The notes under the pieces are model-generated. The model saw only the letters and a program-made list of their open reading frames with translations. It ran no database searches and was not told the origin of the DNA. Positions 14,051-20,726 of a stretch of 22,730 bases of DNA are shown here, piece after piece. Origin of the DNA: Ruminococcaceae bacterium UBA5891. GTDB lineage: Bacteria; Bacillota; Clostridia; Oscillospirales; Acutalibacteraceae. The first letter of the stretch is position 1, and each line of letters opens with the position of its first letter. The translations under genes were made by a program, and so were the position numbers. The DNA is taken from the NCBI GenBank assembly GCA_002431945.1, contig DJET01000005.1:62421-85150 (forward strand), given 5' to 3'.

Positions 14051-15061
14051 TTAGATTTCAGCAAAATACTTAATGGTACGAACCATCTGGCTGGTGTAGC
14101 TGTTTTCGTTATCATACCAAGAAACAACCTGTACCTGATAGGTATCGTCGTCAATCTTGGTAACCATGGTCTGGGTAGCGTCAAACAGTGAACCGTAGGT
14201 GATACCGATAATATCAGAAGATACAAGCGGCTCTTCGGTGTAACCGAAGGAAGCGCTTGAAGCAGCCTTCATAGCGGCGTTGATGCCTTCAACGGTTACG
14301 TCCTTGCCCTTAACAACGGCAACAAGGATAGTGGTAGAACCGGTCGGAACCGGAACACGCTGAGCAGAACCGATAAGCTTACCGTTAAGCTCAGGAATTA
14401 CAAGACCGATAGCCTTTGCAGCGCCTGTTGAGTTAGGAACAATGTTAACAGCGGCTGCACGTGCACGGCGAAGGTCGCCCTTTCTGTGAGGACCGTCAAG
14501 AACCATCTGATCGCCTGTGAAAGCGTGAACGGTGGTCATAATGCCGCTCTGAATGGGAGCATACTTGTTAAGAGTATCAGCCATAGGAGCCAAGCAGTTT
14601 GTGGTGCAGGAAGCGGCAGAGATGATCTTATCGTCAGCGTCAAGAGTCTTTTCGTTAACGCTGTAAACGATTGTTTTAAGGTCTTTGCCTGCGGGAGCGG
14701 AAATAACAACCTTTTTAGCGCCTGCATCGATATGAGCCTGAGCCTTGTCCTTAGAGGTGTAGAAGCCTGTGCACTCAAGAACAACGTCTACGCCGATTTC
14801 GCCCCACGGAAGATCGGCAGCGTTCTTTTCTGCATAAATCTTGATAGTTTTGCCGTCAACAGTGATGCTGTCTTCACCTGCGGAAACCTTGTCCGCAAGA
14901 GCGTAACGACCCTGAGCGGAATCGTACTTAAGAAGATGAGCAAGCATAGCGGGGCTTGTAAGATCGTTGATAGCAACAACCTCATAACCCTCTGCGCCGA
15001 ACATCTGACGGAAAGCGAGACGGCCTATACGGCCGAAACCATTAATAGCAACTTTTACCAT
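14051..15061 (-). CDS. gapA: Glyceraldehyde-3-phosphate dehydrogenase, type I
   Basis: 336 residues, normal length. It is the glycolytic enzyme forming 1,3-bisphosphoglycerate from glyceraldehyde-3-phosphate and NAD. The NAD fold starts with I-N-G-F-G-R-I-G-R (6-14), and Asp33 (I-N-D-L) suggests NAD preference. The catalytic cysteine is C152 in S-C-T-T-N-C and the assisting His is H179 (T-V-H-A-F). AAGGAGG lies before the ATG. A strong promoter is seen at 15095-15123. Codon choice (many GTT, GCT, AAG, ATC) differs from the ATA-rich neighbours, as expected for a highly expressed gene. It is monocistronic, facing the rha genes across a shared terminator. Confidence 0.98.
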   Translation of the reverse strand: MVKVAINGFGRIGRLAFRQMFGAEGYEVVAINDLTSPAMLAHLLKYDSAQGRYALADKVSAGEDSITVDGKTIKIYAEKNAADLPWGEIGVDVVLECTGFYTSKDKAQAHIDAGAKKVVISAPAGKDLKTIVYSVNEKTLDADDKIISAASCTTNCLAPMADTLNKYAPIQSGIMTTVHAFTGDQMVLDGPHRKGDLRRARAAAVNIVPNSTGAAKAIGLVIPELNGKLIGSAQRVPVPTGSTTILVAVVKGKDVTVEGINAAMKAASSASFGYTEEPLVSSDIIGITYGSLFDATQTMVTKIDDDTYQVQVVSWYDNENSYTSQMVRTIKYFAEI

Positions 15062-15094
15062 TGGAAAAAACCTCCTTAATATATTGCATTTACT

Positions 15095-15123
15095 ATTTTA
15101 CTCTATTTGTCCGATATTTTCAA
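15095..15123 (-). promoter_or_regulatory. gapA promoter
   Basis: On the minus strand, TTGAAA (15118-15123) and TAAAAT (15095-15100) are spaced by exactly 17 bases. The leader to the ATG at 15061 is short and holds only the ribosome site. Confidence 0.8.
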
Positions 15124-15202
15124 GCTATTTGTTTAATCTTTAACAATTTTTTTATTTTTCATTAAAATTGGCACAATAAGAGTATATAAGGATGGCGATA
15201 TT

Positions 15203-15766
15203 ATGATATTTTCCCCAAAACCGATTGAAAGATATATTGCGGCGCTGAGAAGTACGGTTCAGGGCTCGGTTTTAAAAAACGGAATTAAAAAGCATAACAG
15301 GCAAAGGCTTAAAAAAATAATCGCCGCCGAGGCGCTGACCTTAAGAAGGGAGCTTGACTCTGTAAACATAACCGGATTTGCGGATTCACTGCTCGGCGCG
15401 GCGCAGATAGTGGCTATGCAAAAGGGAAAGGGCTTTAAGGTCCGGCTTTCGGGAAACGGAAATTATAAGGTCAACAGGCGCCTTTTAACTGCGCTTATGT
15501 TAGAGCTTGTTTATTGCAATGCGAATGCCATCGGTATTGAGAGCGGAGCGCCGCGTACGGTAATAAGGGCGGCGGGGCTTTCGGATACGGGTATGGTATT
15601 AAAGCTTGCAAGGGCTATGAGGGGCGACTATATGCTTGAAAAGCAAAGCGGAAATATTATAATAAGAATACCAACGCCCGAAACCGAAATCATACCCGAA
15701 AAAACCGAAAACGAATGGTATTATCTGTTAGATGAATTTTCACCCGTAAATATTTGGCTTAAATAG
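15203..15766 (+). CDS. Hypothetical protein, degenerate histidine-kinase ATPase-like
   Basis: 187 residues with no firm family assignment. From about residue 25 the layout resembles the end of a histidine-kinase dimerisation helix followed by a HATPase domain. A segment like F-A-D-S-L-L-G-A-A-Q-I-V (59-70) leads to K-G-F-K-V-R-L-S-G, then N-R-R-L-L-T-A-L-M-L-E-L-V (91-103) where an N-box would stand, and ends in M-L-E-K-Q-S-G-N-I-I-I-R-I-P, like the last strands of the domain. The N-box asparagines and the glycine-rich G1/G2 boxes are missing, so ATP binding is doubtful. No phospho-accepting H-box is evident. The ATG follows AAGGAT by nine bases. It lies between divergent gapA and luxS, whose promoter overlaps its end. 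Function unknown. Confidence 0.65.
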   Translation: MIFSPKPIERYIAALRSTVQGSVLKNGIKKHNRQRLKKIIAAEALTLRRELDSVNITGFADSLLGAAQIVAMQKGKGFKVRLSGNGNYKVNRRLLTALMLELVYCNANAIGIESGAPRTVIRAAGLSDTGMVLKLARAMRGDYMLEKQSGNIIIRIPTPETEIIPEKTENEWYYLLDEFSPVNIWLK

Positions 15767-15795
15767 TTGTATAAAAAAAAGAATTGTGTTATAAT
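15767..15795 (+). promoter_or_regulatory. luxS promoter
   Basis: TTGTAT (15767-15772), a 17-base spacer ending in TGT, and TATAAT (15790-15795) form a strong extended -10 promoter starting right at the stop of the preceding gene. Confidence 0.75.
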
Positions 15796-15825
15796 TTATT
15801 TCTAAAACCATAAGGGAGAATTGCA

Positions 15826-16296
15826 ATGAAGCTTATAGCCAGCTTTACCGTGGATCACGATAAGCTTGAAAAGGGAATGTATATATCGCGTATAGACGGC
15901 GACGCGGTAACTTACGATATAAGAATGAAAAAGCCGAACGGCGGCGATTATTTAAGTAACGGCGCGCTGCACACGTTTGAGCATCTTTTTGCTACATATG
16001 TAAGAAACGGCAGATTTTCAGACAGCGTTATTTACGTAGGACCTATGGGCTGCCGAACGGGATTTTACTTTATTCTGCGCGACAGCGTAAAGCCGCAGGA
16101 GGCAATAGACCTTGTAAAGGAAAGCTTTAAATTTATAGCCGGTTTTACGGGTGAAATACCGGGAGCCAAGCGCCGCGAATGCGGAAACTATCTTGAGCAC
16201 GATTTGGACGGCGCAAAAAATACTGCGGAAGATATGCTTTTCGTGCTTAAAAACTGGAAAGAGGAAGACCTTAAATATAATGGAAATAACGGTTGA
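15826..16296 (+). CDS. luxS: S-ribosylhomocysteine lyase
   Basis: 156 residues, usual length. LuxS cleaves S-ribosylhomocysteine to homocysteine and DPD, the precursor of autoinducer-2, as part of the activated methyl cycle. The metal site is H49 and H53 in H-T-F-E-H, with C119 in E-C-G-N-Y. The catalytic Cys76 lies in G-P-M-G-C-R-T-G-F and Glu52 acts as base. AAGGGAG precedes the ATG. The following rhodanese-TtcA gene starts inside its last 17 bases. No pfs/mtn nucleosidase gene is nearby, so the cycle must be completed from elsewhere. Confidence 0.96.
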   Translation: MKLIASFTVDHDKLEKGMYISRIDGDAVTYDIRMKKPNGGDYLSNGALHTFEHLFATYVRNGRFSDSVIYVGPMGCRTGFYFILRDSVKPQEAIDLVKESFKFIAGFTGEIPGAKRRECGNYLEHDLDGAKNTAEDMLFVLKNWKEEDLKYNGNNG

Positions 16297-17407
16297 CGAG
16301 CTTAAAGGGCTTAACAGCGGCGAATATGTGCTTTACGATATAAGAAACAAGGACGAAAGAAATTACGGCTTTATTCCCGAATCGGTTGCGGTTACGGCAG
16401 AGGAATTGCCGTCGGCTGCCTGCAAACACAAGGACAAAAAGCTTATAATTTACTGTGCGCGCGGCATAGTAAGCCTTGACGCCGCAAAAAGGCTTTGCGA
16501 AGAGGGCTTTGAGGCGTACAGCCTTAAGGACGGGTACATATCGTGGCTTAGAAGCGAAATGCAAAGCCAAAATGCAAAAACGCTTTGCGAAAATACCGAA
16601 CGCAGCTTAAGAAAAAAGTTTAAAAGCACAATATTAAGCAAATTTACAAAGGCGCTTAAAATTTATAAGCTTGTGAACGAAGGAGATAAGGTTGCGGTTT
16701 GTATTTCGGGCGGCAAGGATTCGTTTTTAATGGCAAAGCTGTTTGAAGAGCTTAAGCGCCACAGCGAGGTTAATTTCGAGGTTGAGTACGTTGTTATGGA
16801 CCCCGGATATAACGCGGAAAACCGCCGTATTATAGAAAAAAACGCCGAAAATCTTAACATACCCATAAAAATATTTGAAACCGATATTTTCGAATCGGTT
16901 TATAATGTGGAAAAATCGCCCTGTTATTTGTGCGCGCGTATGCGCAGGGGATATCTTTATAATTACGCAAAAAGCCTCGGCTGTAATAAAATAGCGCTCG
17001 GTCATCATTACGACGACGTTATAGAAACAATACTTATGGGTATGCTGTACGGGGCGCAGGTACAAACTATGATGCCGAAGCTTCACAGCACCAATTTTGA
17101 GGGAATGGAGCTTATAAGGCCGCTTTATCTGGTGCGCGAGGACGATATAAAGGCATGGCGCGATTATAACGGGCTGCATTTTATACAGTGCGCCTGCAAA
17201 TTTACCGATACCTGCACTACCTGCCGCGACGGGGGCAACCGCTCTAAACGGCAGGAGATAAAGGAGCTTATACGCGAGCTTAAAAAAACCAATCCCGATG
17301 TGGAAAAATGTATATTCAAAAGCGTGGAAAACGTCAATATAGATACCGTTATAGCCTATAAGCAAAACGGTATAAAGCATAATTTCCTTGATGATTACGA
17401 CACTTAA
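16280..17407 (+). CDS. Rhodanese-TtcA fusion, tRNA 2-thiocytidine biosynthesis-like protein
   Basis: 375 residues. The N-terminal ~95 residues are a rhodanese domain (V-L-Y-D-I-R at 17-22) with active-site Cys59 in Y-C-A-R-G-I-V-S, able to carry a persulfide. After a linker comes a PP-loop ATPase of the TtcA family: S-G-G-K-D-S at 143-148, C-Y-L-C at 215-218 followed by A-R-M-R-R-G, and a second cysteine group C304, C306, C312, C315. TtcA enzymes thiolate a tRNA cytidine using ATP and an iron-sulfur cluster; here the sulfur carrier appears built in. The start is ATG at 16280 inside luxS, with AGAGGA upstream. A longer in-frame reading from 16151 lies wholly within luxS and is rejected. Confidence 0.85.
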   Translation: MEITVDELKGLNSGEYVLYDIRNKDERNYGFIPESVAVTAEELPSAACKHKDKKLIIYCARGIVSLDAAKRLCEEGFEAYSLKDGYISWLRSEMQSQNAKTLCENTERSLRKKFKSTILSKFTKALKIYKLVNEGDKVAVCISGGKDSFLMAKLFEELKRHSEVNFEVEYVVMDPGYNAENRRIIEKNAENLNIPIKIFETDIFESVYNVEKSPCYLCARMRRGYLYNYAKSLGCNKIALGHHYDDVIETILMGMLYGAQVQTMMPKLHSTNFEGMELIRPLYLVREDDIKAWRDYNGLHFIQCACKFTDTCTTCRDGGNRSKRQEIKELIRELKKTNPDVEKCIFKSVENVNIDTVIAYKQNGIKHNFLDDYDT

Positions 17408-17424
17408 GGCGCATAAAATATAAT
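17395..17424 (+). promoter_or_regulatory. Possible promoter of the DUF4364 gene
   Basis: TATAAT at 17419-17424 lies 18 bases after TTACGA (17395-17400). AAGGTG at 17435-17440 is the ribosome site. The -35 is weak. Confidence 0.4.
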
Positions 17425-17447
17425 TACGGAATGTAAGGTGAAGCAAA

Positions 17448-18008
17448 ATGGAAAAGGACGCTCTTTCAGCCGGAGTTTCTAAGGTGGGCGGGTTGTTCAG
17501 CACGGCGGAAATTAAAATACTTGTTTGCTATATTTTATCCGCTCTTAACGCTCCGGTTCCCGGCAGAATGTTAGCTGATGTTCTGCATTACGAAGGGATA
17601 GCAAACTGCTTTGAGGTTAACGACGCAATAGCCGCGCTTTGCGAAAGCGGGCATTTAAAGCCTGCGGACGAAAAGGACGATACCTATGTTATTACCGATA
17701 ACGGCAGGCAGATAGCCGATACCCTAAAAACCACTCTGCCGCTTACCGTTAAGGACCGCGCGTACAAGGCGGCGCTTAAAATGGTATCGCGCTTTCGCAA
17801 CGCTAAGGAGAGCATTACCGAAATATCGCACGAGGACGGTAAAACATATATTACCTGCTCAGCTACGGATAACGGAAAGCCGTTTATGAGCGTTAAGCTG
17901 CTGGTGGCGGACGAGGAGCAGGCGCTTTTTATTAAAAACCGCTTTTTAAACGACCGCAGTATATACTCCGAAATAATAGAGCTGCTTACAAAGCCGGATA
18001 AAAAGTAA
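17448..18008 (+). CDS. DUF4364-family winged-helix protein
   Basis: 186 residues, matching the size and layout of the DUF4364 family, common in Clostridia and of unknown function. The N-terminal part looks like a winged helix (S-T-A-E-I-K-I-L-V-C-Y-I-L, then V-N-D-A-I-A-A-L-C-E-S-G-H-L and a T-Y-V-I-T-D-N-G-R wing). The C-terminal part is an alpha/beta domain. No catalytic residues are recognisable. It is followed by a strong terminator. Possibly a regulator, but there is no direct evidence for DNA binding. Confidence 0.75.
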   Translation: MEKDALSAGVSKVGGLFSTAEIKILVCYILSALNAPVPGRMLADVLHYEGIANCFEVNDAIAALCESGHLKPADEKDDTYVITDNGRQIADTLKTTLPLTVKDRAYKAALKMVSRFRNAKESITEISHEDGKTYITCSATDNGKPFMSVKLLVADEEQALFIKNRFLNDRSIYSEIIELLTKPDKK

Positions 18009-18010
18009 GA

Positions 18011-18054
18011 AAAAATCACGGAGCCGACGTATATGAAGGCTTCGTGATTTTTCA
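18011..18054 (+). terminator. Terminator after the DUF4364 gene
   Basis: A 15-bp stem (18011-18025 with 18038-18052, one G-U pair) has a 12-base loop and ends in TTTTT. The promoter of the ABC genes starts at 18055, directly after it. The A-run at the left arm allows function in both directions. Confidence 0.85.
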
Positions 18055-18083
18055 TTGACATTAAAGCGCGGCGTATATATAAT
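18055..18083 (+). promoter_or_regulatory. Perfect consensus promoter of the ABC transporter genes
   Basis: TTGACA (18055-18060), a 17-base spacer and TATAAT (18078-18083): all 12 consensus positions match at optimal spacing. Confidence 0.88.
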
Positions 18084-18110
18084 TGAACATAACAGGGGGA
18101 GGAAAACAAA

Positions 18111-18821
18111 ATGCTTAAAATAGAAAATCTTACAAAGGCATACGGCGATAAAAAGGCCGTAGACGATTTAAGCCTTCATATCAAATCGGGCGAGATTTAC
18201 GGCTTTATAGGCCACAACGGCGCGGGGAAGACCACCACGCTTAAATCTGTTGCGGGAATTTTACGGTTTGACGGCGGCGAGATATACATAGACGGCAAAT
18301 CCGTTAAAACAGAGCCGATAGCCTGCAAAAGCGTTACCGCTTATATACCGGATAATCCCGATCTGTACGAATTTATGTCCGGCATTAAGTATTTGAATTT
18401 TATAGCGGATATTTTTAAGGTTACCGCGGACGAGCGCAGGGAAAAAATAAATAAATACGCCGAAATGTTTGAGCTTACAAAGGATCTTGCAGAACCGATA
18501 GTCTCTTACTCCCACGGTATGAAGCAAAAGCTTGCCATAATTTCGGCGTGGCTTCATTCGCCTAAGCTTGTTATAATGGACGAACCGTTTGTAGGCTTAG
18601 ATCCAAAGGCGGCGCACCTTTTAAAGGGTATGATGCGCGAGCTGTGTGATAACGGCGGCGCAATATTCTTTTCAACACACGTGCTTGAGGTGGCGGAAAA
18701 GCTGTGCGATAAGGTTGCCATAATAAAGGACGGCAGGCTTATACGTTCGGGCACAATGGAAGAGGTAAAGGGCGACGATTCGCTTGAACAGGTCTTTTTG
18801 GAGTTGGAGGGCGAGGTATGA
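18111..18821 (+). CDS. ABC transporter ATP-binding protein
   Basis: 236 residues, a single nucleotide-binding domain. Walker A is G-H-N-G-A-G-K-T-T (34-42), the signature is the variant S-H-G-M-K-Q (134-139), Walker B is L-V-I-M-D-E-P (153-159), and the switch His is in S-T-H-V-L. The Y-S-H-G-M-K-Q signature is typical of ABC-2 type exporters such as those for peptides, antibiotics or lipids. A strong AGGGGGAGG site precedes the ATG. The stop overlaps the ATG of the permease gene (ATGA), so the two products are made together. Confidence 0.93.
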   Translation: MLKIENLTKAYGDKKAVDDLSLHIKSGEIYGFIGHNGAGKTTTLKSVAGILRFDGGEIYIDGKSVKTEPIACKSVTAYIPDNPDLYEFMSGIKYLNFIADIFKVTADERREKINKYAEMFELTKDLAEPIVSYSHGMKQKLAIISAWLHSPKLVIMDEPFVGLDPKAAHLLKGMMRELCDNGGAIFFSTHVLEVAEKLCDKVAIIKDGRLIRSGTMEEVKGDDSLEQVFLELEGEV

Positions 18822-20416
18822 TAAAAATACTTGTTAAAAAGCAGCTGGCGGAAATATTCCGCAGCTACTTTTATAACCCTAAGAAGAATAAAGCGCGCTC
18901 AAAGGCGGCGGTTATCGCATATATGGTTATGTTTGCCCTGCTTATGATAGGCGTGCTGGGCGGTATATTTACGTATCTTTCGTTTACTATATGCTCTGCG
19001 CTTTCAGCGGCGGGAGCCGACTGGCTTTATTTTACGATAATGGGGCTTATCGCAATACTGTTAGGCGCCTTCGGCAGTGTGTTCAACACATATTCGGGGC
19101 TCTATTTATCTAAGGATAACGATTTGCTTTTATCAATGCCGATACCCTCAAATACAATTATAACGGCGCGTCTGCTCGGCGTTTATATTATGGGGCTTAT
19201 GTATTCGGGCATTGTTATTATTCCCGCCGCCGCAGTTTATATCGCCGCGGTGGATCACAGCGTTTTCACCGTTATAAGCTGCATTATATTTGTTTTTTTA
19301 ATATCATTATTTGTTTTAACCCTTTCGGCGGCGCTCGGCTTTGTTGTTGCAAAAATAAGCCTTAAGCTTAAAAACAAAAGCTTTGTTACGGTGGCGGTAT
19401 CGCTTGTGTTTTTCGGGCTTTACTATTTCTTTTATTTCAAGGCGCAAACGCTTATTACAAAGCTTTTGGAAAACGCCGCTGTATACGGCGATAAAATTAA
19501 GGGAGCGGCATATCCGCTTTATCTGTTCGGGAAGTCGGCAACCGGCGATATAACCGCTCTTATTTCGGTTTCGGCGGTTATTTTGGCGCTTTTTGCGGCG
19601 GCGTGGATAATTATTGCAAAAAGCTTTTTGAAAATTGCAACCGCAACCGGAAAAACCGCAAAGAAAAAATATAAGGAAACCGCCGTTAAGCAAAACGGCG
19701 CCGATACGGCTCTTTTTAAAAAGGAGCTTAAAAGATTTACTTCAAGCCCGAATTATATGCTCAACTGCGGTCTCGGCTTGCTGTTTTTAATTTTGTGCGG
19801 CGCGGCTGTTGTTATAAAGGGCGGGGATATTTCCCCTGCGGTAAGCTTTTTGGCAAGCGTTAAAGACGGGCTTGTTCCCGTAATTGTATGCACCGCCGTT
19901 TGCACATTGGCTTCAATGATTGATATTGCGGCTCCATCGGTTTCACTGGAGGGCAAAAGCATTTGGCTGCCGCAGTCGCTTCCCGTAACTGCGTGGCAGG
20001 TGCTGCGCGCAAAGCTGTTTTTGCAGATAGCCTTATGCTTACCCGCAGTGCTGTTTTGCCTTATATGCACGGTTGCGGTTTACAGGTATACGCTGCCTGA
20101 GCTGCTGCTTACATTTTTAATTTCTGTTTTATATGTAATGCTTTCGGCGCTTTTCGGGCTGTTTTTAAGCGTTAAAATGCCTAATCTTAACTGGACGAAC
20201 GAAACCACGCCCATAAAGCAAAGCGCAAGCGTTGCAATAGCCTTGTTCGGCGGTTTCTTTTATGCCGCGCTTATAATTGCGGGCTATTTTCTGCTTACAA
20301 AATTTATCGGGTATATTGTATATATGTGCCTGTTCGCCGCGGTTACGGCATTGCTTTCGGTATTGCTTTATGCATATCTTAAAGGAAAAGGCGCAGCTGA
20401 ATTTGCCGCACTTTAA
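18818..20416 (+). CDS. ABC-2 type permease
   Basis: 532 residues with about a dozen hydrophobic segments in two blocks, separated by a basic, soluble stretch around residues 270-310 (many K, T, A). It forms the membrane part of the exporter with the ATPase encoded just before it, with which it overlaps by four bases. A mid-protein L-S-M-P-I-P-S-N-T-I-I-T-A-R motif, with a related L-P-Q-S-L-P-V-T-A-W-Q-V-L-R-A-K later, is typical of large ABC exporter permeases: each half carries a comparable loop, suggesting an internal duplication. The substrate is unknown. No dedicated lanthipeptide or bacteriocin gene is nearby. Confidence 0.88.
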   Translation: MIKILVKKQLAEIFRSYFYNPKKNKARSKAAVIAYMVMFALLMIGVLGGIFTYLSFTICSALSAAGADWLYFTIMGLIAILLGAFGSVFNTYSGLYLSKDNDLLLSMPIPSNTIITARLLGVYIMGLMYSGIVIIPAAAVYIAAVDHSVFTVISCIIFVFLISLFVLTLSAALGFVVAKISLKLKNKSFVTVAVSLVFFGLYYFFYFKAQTLITKLLENAAVYGDKIKGAAYPLYLFGKSATGDITALISVSAVILALFAAAWIIIAKSFLKIATATGKTAKKKYKETAVKQNGADTALFKKELKRFTSSPNYMLNCGLGLLFLILCGAAVVIKGGDISPAVSFLASVKDGLVPVIVCTAVCTLASMIDIAAPSVSLEGKSIWLPQSLPVTAWQVLRAKLFLQIALCLPAVLFCLICTVAVYRYTLPELLLTFLISVLYVMLSALFGLFLSVKMPNLNWTNETTPIKQSASVAIALFGGFFYAALIIAGYFLLTKFIGYIVYMCLFAAVTALLSVLLYAYLKGKGAAEFAAL

Positions 20417-20419
20417 GGC

Positions 20420-20448
20420 TTGACAAGGCGGTTTAGTTGTGATAAAAT
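20420..20448 (+). promoter_or_regulatory. thrS promoter
   Basis: TTGACA (20420-20425), a 17-base spacer ending in TGA, and TAAAAT (20443-20448): a strong promoter with an extended -10. Transcription should begin near 20455, directly before the T-box leader. Confidence 0.82.
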
Positions 20449-20454
20449 TCTCTT

Positions 20455-20705
20455 GTAAAAGGCAATGACGGAAACAAGTAACGTTTTTTCCCCTTTTAAG
20501 AGAGAAAAACACTTTGCTGCAAGTTTTTTAAAGGGCAAAACGCGAATACCGTTCCCGAGCCGCTTTTCCGAAACCGCAGGCTGTAAGAAAAGCCGTTTTC
20601 CGCGTTAAGGAGCTTTAAGAGTTAAAAATCAAGGTGGAACCGTGCGTTAGCATTAAATCGCACCCTTGATACGGCGTAATACCCGTATCAGGGGTATTTT
20701 TATTG
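20455..20705 (+). promoter_or_regulatory. Threonine T-box leader with terminator
   Basis: This fills the 310-base gap before thrS. Stem I can be drawn with GGAAAC (20470-20475) to GTTCC (20551-20555), CGTTTT (20482-20487) to AAAACG (20537-20542), CCCTTT (20491-20496) to AAAGGG (20530-20535), and an apical AAAAAC/GTTTTT hairpin. The specifier loop GAATACC presents ACC (20548-20550), a threonine codon, as expected for thrS. The T-box AAGGTGGAACCGTGCG is at 20631-20646. The antiterminator pairs ATCAAGG (20628-20634) with CCTTGAT (20664-20670) and GTGCG with CGCAC. The competing terminator is a 12-bp stem (20663-20674 with 20683-20694) plus T-tail. Uncharged tRNA-Thr should favour read-through. 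Confidence 0.92.
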
Positions 20706-20726
20706 CCGAATTAGGGAGGAAAGCTT

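Noticed and set aside
15168..15174. TTGGCAC, like a sigma-54 -24 element, upstream of the 15203 gene
   Set aside because: There is no TTGC element at the required distance and no activator site or sigma-54 activator gene nearby.
16151..16279. Longer in-frame start for the rhodanese-TtcA gene
   Set aside because: It lies fully within luxS. The rhodanese domain begins only at the ATG at 16280.
16727..17503. Minus-strand open frame of 258 codons
   Set aside because: It is antisense to the rhodanese-TtcA gene and the start of the DUF4364 gene, with no recognisable motifs or ribosome site.
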